Below, piece by piece: positions 32,834 to 39,597 of a stretch of DNA of 39,597 nt; the first letter of the stretch is position 1, and each line of letters begins with the position of its first letter. Position numbers and translations under genes: made by a program. Source of the DNA: JBFIHF01 sp964411125 (GTDB lineage Bacteria; Myxococcota_A; Bradymonadia; Bradymonadales; Bradymonadaceae); contig CAYPJU010000062.1 in assembly GCA_964411125.1 (NCBI GenBank), positions 1 through 39,597 of the forward strand, given 5' to 3'. The notes below the pieces were generated by a model. It had not been told where the DNA came from. It was given only the letters and a program-made list of their open reading frames with translations, and did no database searches.

Positions 32834-33613
32834 ATGAGCAGAGAAACCGTAAAGTTGTTCGTCCTGGGAACCGGCTGGGGGATTCCGTTTCCCACTTCGG
32901 CGCCGTTCCCGCTGAAACTGGCAACCTGGATGCGCATGTCGGGGATCGACTTCGAATGGCACGTCGAGAACAACACCGGGAAGGGGCCGAAGGGCAAGTC
33001 GCCCTGGATCGAGTACGCCGACGTCCGGATGGGGGACTCGACGCTGATCATCGAGCATCTGTCGAAGGCGTTCGCGACGCCCGACCTCGACGCCGGCCTC
33101 GATGCCCAGTCGCGCGCGGTGGGAGTCGCGTTCCAGCGGATGCTCGAGGAGCACTATCATCAGTGCTTCGAGCACCAGCTCTTCTTCGGACGCGGGGGCA
33201 CCGATCGCCTCGACGAATTCGCGGCGTCGCTGCCGCCGGTGGTGCGCTCGATTGTCCCGCGCATCTTCAAGAACGCGTTCGCGAAGCAGCTTCACGCCCG
33301 CGGCATGGGGCGGCACGCCGAGGACGTGATCATCGCGCAGGGCCAGGCGGACCTCGACGCCCTCGCCGAGTGGCTGGGCGACAAAGACTACTTCCACGGC
33401 GCCGAACCGACCGCGATCGACGCATGCGTCTTCGGCTTCCTGGGGGTGACGGTGTATGTGGAGGGAGACAACCCCCTGTTCCAGCACGCCGCGCGTCTGC
33501 CGAACCTCATGGCGTATTGCGAGCGGATGCGCGCACGTTTCTTCCCCGAAACTCACGACGTGCTCCCGCGGATCGAGGTCGCGGGAAAGGGCGCTGACCG
33601 GGCGGCGGCGTGA
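32834..33613 (+). CDS. Glutathione S-transferase-like protein (FAX/metaxin type)
   Basis: A 259-residue protein of the GST superfamily, closer to the failed-axon-connections/Tom37-metaxin-like branch than to classical GSTs. N-terminal thioredoxin-like part: TVKLFVLGTGWGIPFPTSAPFPLKLATWMRMSGIDFEWH followed by GKGPKGKSPWIEY, where the Pro is cis in GSTs. The helical C-terminal part includes YFHGAEPTAIDACVFGFLGV, typical of this branch. No catalytic Cys/Ser motif (CPxC) is present. GAGGAGAG precedes the ATG at 32834. The next gene overlaps its stop by four bases. Confidence 0.88.
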   Translation: MSRETVKLFVLGTGWGIPFPTSAPFPLKLATWMRMSGIDFEWHVENNTGKGPKGKSPWIEYADVRMGDSTLIIEHLSKAFATPDLDAGLDAQSRAVGVAFQRMLEEHYHQCFEHQLFFGRGGTDRLDEFAASLPPVVRSIVPRIFKNAFAKQLHARGMGRHAEDVIIAQGQADLDALAEWLGDKDYFHGAEPTAIDACVFGFLGVTVYVEGDNPLFQHAARLPNLMAYCERMRARFFPETHDVLPRIEVAGKGADRAAA

Positions 33614-34197
33614 AGGTCACACTCTTCGCAGACTACGGGTGTCCCTACGCCCACCGCATCGCGATCGCGCTTCGCATCTTCGACGTGCAGCACGAGCTGC
33701 GTGCCGTCCCGGTCGGCCACAAACCGCCCGGGCTCGCAGCGCACTCGCCGAGTGAACGGATTCCGCTGCTGGTGATCGACGACGAACCCTTCACCGAGTC
33801 GTCCGTGATCGTGGAGCTCCTGGCCGAGCTTCACGCTCCCCGACTGGTGGAGGGAACTCCGCTGGAGCGCGCCCAGGTGCGCCGGGCGATCGCCCAGATC
33901 GACGAACTGATGGCAGGCGAGATGTTCGGGCGCCGCCTGGCCCCGAGCGTGAGGTACGAAGAGATGGCGCTGCTGCTGGCCTCACTCGTCGCACCGCAGG
34001 GACCTCCAAACCTCGTCGAGATCGCCGCCGCTCCGTTCTGGTGGCTGCTCCGCGATCTGCGCCCCGATGGGGAGGTCGTCCGCGCATGCCGGGCAATCGA
34101 TGCACTCGGCGCGCGCCTCGACGAAGTGTGCACCATGCCCGCCGTCGTCGACACCGCTCATCCGATCGAAGAGATGCGGCGCCTGGTCGCGGGATAG
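33610..34197 (+). CDS. GST N-terminal-domain protein
   Basis: A 195-residue protein with a thioredoxin-like GST N-terminal domain: LFADYGCPYAHRIAIALRI (CPYA at the active-site position) and RIPLLVIDDEPFTESSVIVELLAEL, with the expected Pro and Glu-Ser of the glutathione-binding site. The helical second half is divergent. It starts with GTG at 33610, overlapping the previous stop (GTGA), so it is translationally coupled to the FAX-like gene. Both probably belong to the TetR-controlled unit. It may use glutathione or another thiol; the host thiol is unknown. Confidence 0.85.
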   Translation: MKVTLFADYGCPYAHRIAIALRIFDVQHELRAVPVGHKPPGLAAHSPSERIPLLVIDDEPFTESSVIVELLAELHAPRLVEGTPLERAQVRRAIAQIDELMAGEMFGRRLAPSVRYEEMALLLASLVAPQGPPNLVEIAAAPFWWLLRDLRPDGEVVRACRAIDALGARLDEVCTMPAVVDTAHPIEEMRRLVAG

Positions 34198-34327
34198 GGC
34201 GGTCCGGGCGATTTCGTTCTCGGATACGCGGGAGCAGGGGACCGTATCTGAGGAACCGATCGACGGGTGGAAACGGAGGGAGGAGCGAGCCCCGACGCCC
34301 GAGAACGCATTGTTCCCGCTCACTCGT

Positions 34328-34355
34328 TTGATGATCCTCGTCGAGCGCCGATACT
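34328..34355 (+). promoter_or_regulatory. Possible sigma-70-type promoter of RND operon
   Basis: TTGATG (34328-34333) and GATACT (34350-34355) are spaced 16 bp apart, about 40 bp before the GTG start of the efflux adaptor. It is a weak match, found by eye. Confidence 0.3.
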
Positions 34356-34394
34356 CTCCACTCTGCCAATTTCTCGTCTCCGAGCGGTGCGCGC

Positions 34395-35661
34395 GTGGAA
34401 TCCGAAGAAGAACTCGAGTCGACCTCCGAAGTCGTCGACACCCCGCGGTCGAAGAAGTCTGCGAGCTGGAAGATCACCCTCGTCGTCTGCGCGGTGATCG
34501 CGGCTGCCGTGGGTGGCCTGCTCGTCCTGACGTTTTCGACCGAACCGGAAGCCGAGCGCGGTGGGGCGACCAAGAAGACCGCGATGTTGGTCGAAGTCGT
34601 CGAGGTCGAGCGCGGTGACTTCCGCCCCACCATTCAAGCGACGGGGACTGTTCAGGCGGCCGAAGAGGTCGAGATCGAGGCACAGGTGGGGGGCAAGATC
34701 ACGAAGCGCGGCGAGAACTTCGTGCCGGGCGGGTACGTCGAGAAAGGTGACCTGCTGGTCGCGATCGAGGCGGCCGATCTGCGCAACCAGCTCGCGCAGG
34801 CCCGAAGCGACGTCGACCAGGCCGAGGCCGCGCTCGCCGAAGAGATGGGCCGTCAGGCAGCGGCGCGCGGCGACTACGAGTTCCTCGGCGAGAAGCTCCC
34901 CGAAGAGCAGGAGCGCCTGATCCTGCGCAAACCGCAGCTGGCGGCGGCGAAGCAGCGTGTCGAAGCGATGGAGGCCCGGGTCGACCAGCTCCAGCTCGAG
35001 ATCCGGCGGACGCGGGTGACCGCACCCTTCGACGCGCAGGTCTTGCGACGCGACGTCGCGGAAGGCTCGGTCATCAGCCCCAACGAGACGATCGGACGCC
35101 TCGTCGGCATCGACCACTACTGGGTCGCGGCCGAAGTCCCCCTCAGCAAACTCCCCTGGATCGAGGTGCCGAAGATCGAAGGGGAGGAGGGTGCAACGGT
35201 GAAGATCATGCCGTCCCACCGCAAGGCGCGCGGCGATGCGCGGACGGGCCGACTCTTTCGACTGGTCGGAGCGCTCGACCCGCAGACCCGCATGGCGCGA
35301 GTCCTCGTCCGCGTCGACGATCCCCTCGCCCGCCAAGAGGGGAACCTCGACCTTCCCGCGCTCATGCTCGGGGAATTCGTGAACGTCTCGATCGAGGGAA
35401 CACCGGTGCCCGACGTCGTGAAACTGCCGCGCGACTACCTGCGCCCCGACGACACCGTCTGGGTGATGAAGGACGGAAAGCTGCACATCGCGAAGGTCGA
35501 CGTGGTGACGAACGACCTCGAGCACGTCTACGTCGCCACGGGCCTCGAAGACGGTGCGAAGATCGTGACGACGAACCTCTCCACGGTCGTGGACGGCGCG
35601 CCACTGCGGCTCGAAGGCGAACCGGAAGGCGGAGCCGCGGCGCCCGAAGACGAGGCCTCCG

Positions 35662-35669
<8 letters not shown>
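34395..35669 (+). CDS. RND efflux periplasmic adaptor (HlyD/AcrA-like)
   Basis: A 424-residue membrane fusion protein. An N-terminal transmembrane helix (about 26-47) is followed by a lipoyl half (about 65-110: VEVERGDFRPTIQATGTVQAAEEVEIEAQVGG and YVEKGDLLVAIEAADLRNQL), a coiled-coil hairpin (about 110-205), the second lipoyl half (RVTAPFDAQVLRRDVAEGSVI) and a beta-barrel and membrane-proximal domain. It couples the RND pump to an outer membrane channel. It starts with GTG; the leading acidic stretch is cytoplasmic. Its stop lies inside the start of the permease gene (8-base overlap). Confidence 0.94.
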
Positions 35670-38754
<3,085 letters not shown>

Positions 38755-38782
38755 GGCTCGAGGCTCGAGGCTCGAGGCTCGA
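38755..38782 (+). repeat. Heptamer repeat (GGCTCGA)4
   Basis: Four perfect tandem copies of GGCTCGA start on the base after the RND permease stop codon, followed by a partial GGCG. Confidence 0.9.
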
Positions 38783-38793
38783 GGCGTGGGGTC

Positions 38794-38945
38794 GGTGAGC
38801 ACGCGTCTCGCGCGGCTCCGAGGGGTGGGTCGGTGAGCGCGCGTCTCGCGCGGCTCCGCGCCGCGCAGTTTGGTGAGCGCGCGTCTCGCGCGGCTCCGCG
38901 CGGTGCAGTTTGGCGAGCGCGCGTCTCGCGCAGTGGTGCTCGCCG
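38794..38945 (+). repeat. 40-bp tandem repeat array
   Basis: About four copies of GGTGAGCGCGCGTCTCGCGC followed by GGCTCCGCGC-type sequence and GCAGTTT. Copy starts are 38794, 38832, 38872 and 38912; the two central copies are almost identical and 40 bp long, the outer ones degenerate or shortened. The length is not a multiple of three, so it is not coding. Nothing else was seen in this 220-bp gap. Confidence 0.85.
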
Positions 38946-38976
38946 CAACCATCCTGGAGCGCTAGACTGATGGAAC

Positions 38977-39210
38977 ATGAGCGAAGAATCGAAAAACCGC
39001 CGTCCCGGCGCTGACCCCAACGAACCGGCTGGAATGCACGACCGGCTGGCAGTTCCGAATGAAGATCCGGAGCGTCCTGCGTTTGCTGCCGATGGTACCG
39101 ATCTGACCTTGATCAGGGGGATGCTCGAGAAGACCCCCGAAGAGCGAATCCGAGCGCTGGAGTCGATGATCGAGAGCGTCTACAGGCTGAGAGATGCCCG
39201 CAAGACCTGA
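38977..39210 (+). CDS. Small protein upstream of nucleotidyltransferase
   Basis: A 77-residue acidic protein. The C-terminal half, DLTLIRGMLEKTPEERIRALESMIESVYRLRDARKT, is helical and resembles short proteins that I recall being encoded directly before nucleotidyltransferases of this type in many GC-rich bacteria. Its stop overlaps the start of the nucleotidyltransferase reading frame by 17 bp, so the two are coupled. The ATG has no strong Shine-Dalgarno. It could be the partner (antitoxin-like or accessory) of that enzyme; function is inferred from position only. Confidence 0.65.
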   Translation: MSEESKNRRPGADPNEPAGMHDRLAVPNEDPERPAFAADGTDLTLIRGMLEKTPEERIRALESMIESVYRLRDARKT

Positions 39211-39429
39211 CTTTGTTCGCATGATCGAGGTTCTGAGCGAACACGGCGTCGAGTTCATTCTCGTCGGGGGTGTTTGCGGCGTGGTTCACGGAGCTCCAAT
39301 CTCCACGTTCGACCTCGACATCGTCCACCGACGGACCCCCGACAACGTCGACCGACTCAAAGCTGCGCTCGATTCCATGAACGCCTGCCCGTGCTGGAGA
39401 ACGCGATGCGGCTGCTGGAAGAAGAGTGA
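39194..39429 (+). pseudogene. Nucleotidyltransferase, internally deleted
   Basis: The frame from 39194 begins MPARPDFVRMIEVLSEHGV and continues FILVGGVCGVVHGAPISTFDLDIVHRRTPDNVDRLKAALDSM. This has the GG motif and D-x-D motif of a minimal nucleotidyltransferase. After about residue 68 it turns into Cys/Arg-rich nonsense that stays open to the window end. In another frame, directly after the break, RLPVLENAMRLLEEE and a stop (39427-39429) read like the normal C-terminus of the family. So about 100 residues of the middle seem to have been deleted, leaving a frameshifted remnant that lacks the third catalytic acidic residue. Confidence 0.7.
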
Positions 39430-39452
39430 GCAATACGAGAGCGCGGCACGTC

Positions 39453-39510
39453 GCCTGCATCAGCAGGCATGCCCGCGAAGCGGGCTGTCACCCCACCCGC
39501 GAGGGTGGGG
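39453..39510. repeat. Three adjacent REP-like hairpins
   Basis: Three perfect short hairpins in a row: GCCTGC-ATCA-GCAGGC (39453-39468), GCCCGC-GAA-GCGGGC (39471-39485) and CCCCACCC-GCGA-GGGTGGGG (39491-39510). Loops are 3-4 bases. This arrangement just after a broken nucleotidyltransferase gene recalls REP/BIME-type intergenic elements. No T-run follows the last stem. The sequence from 39430 to 39542 holds no convincing gene. Confidence 0.65.
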
Positions 39511-39542
39511 CGCTCGCACCTCCCCCGAGTCCCGGCCCCTCT

Positions 39543-39597
39543 CGCGCAGAGCGCACCGCGCAGAGCGCACCGCGCAGAGCGCACCGCGCAGAGCGCA
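39543..39597 (+). repeat. 14-bp tandem repeat, cut by window end
   Basis: CGCGCAGAGCGCAC is repeated almost four times without change (39543, 39557, 39571, 39585), ending at the window edge. The true copy number is unknown. Confidence 0.9.

Noticed and set aside
39543..39597. CRISPR-like direct repeats at the right end
   Set aside because: The 14-bp units are contiguous with no spacers, so this is a simple tandem repeat.

Overview
The window is a GC-rich chromosomal segment with densely packed genes on both strands. It most likely comes from a myxobacterium-like organism (phylum Myxococcota or a close relative). The evidence is two proteins ending in MYXO-CTERM-type tails (Cys, hydrophobic stretch, Arg cluster), many lipoproteins with Asn-Asn-Gly linkers, a TIGR02147-family regulator paired with a lipoprotein, and PPC-like secreted lipoproteins. 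I did not find rRNA, tRNA, a CRISPR array, an intact insertion sequence or a prophage. The family and order assignment is an inference from these signatures.

Layout. 1-9.8 kb: envelope and secreted proteins (a large lipoprotein, two PPC-type lipoproteins, a GH25 lysozyme with both a lipobox and a MYXO-CTERM tail, a di-haem cytochrome c lipoprotein), the TIGR02147 regulator with its translationally coupled lipoprotein, and the ribosome maturation factor DarP. 9.9-12.4 kb: a convergent pair of surface-sugar genes, a NeuD/PglD-like acyltransferase and a PglF/WbpM-like membrane dehydratase. 12.5-21.9 kb: a two-lobed aspartyl-protease-like lipoprotein, an ABC-F ATPase, a MYXO-CTERM protein, rpoZ, a small holin-like membrane protein, dinB, an Asn-Gly repeat lipoprotein, a membrane lytic transglycosylase, a winged-helix protein and a small acidic helical protein.

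21.9-27.2 kb: recF and dnaN in the order dnaN-recF on the minus strand. They are preceded by a non-coding stretch (about 24.30-24.58 kb) with DnaA-box-like sequences, 26-bp-spaced direct repeats and six GATC sites, which is a good oriC candidate. The position where dnaA is often found holds a three-gene envelope operon instead. 27.6-31.6 kb: a LuxR-type regulator, a Cys/Met-metabolism PLP enzyme co-translated with an unknown protein, and a Sel1-like lipoprotein. 32.0-38.8 kb: a detoxification-like block with a TetR regulator, a palindromic operator, two coupled glutathione-S-transferase-like genes and an RND efflux adaptor/permease pair, without an outer-membrane factor in the window. 38.8-39.6 kb: tandem repeats, then a small ORF overlapping a nucleotidyltransferase gene that appears to have lost its middle, then REP-like hairpins and a 14-bp tandem repeat.

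No classical defence or secondary-metabolite system is present. The most unusual material is non-coding: a hairpin-bearing repeat found in two distant intergenic regions (4.32-4.43 and 31.82-31.93 kb), a triple-hairpin array near the right end, and the putative origin. Among proteins, the bilobal aspartyl-protease-like lipoprotein and the doubly anchored GH25 enzyme stand out. All family assignments come from reading motifs by eye; no database search was run.
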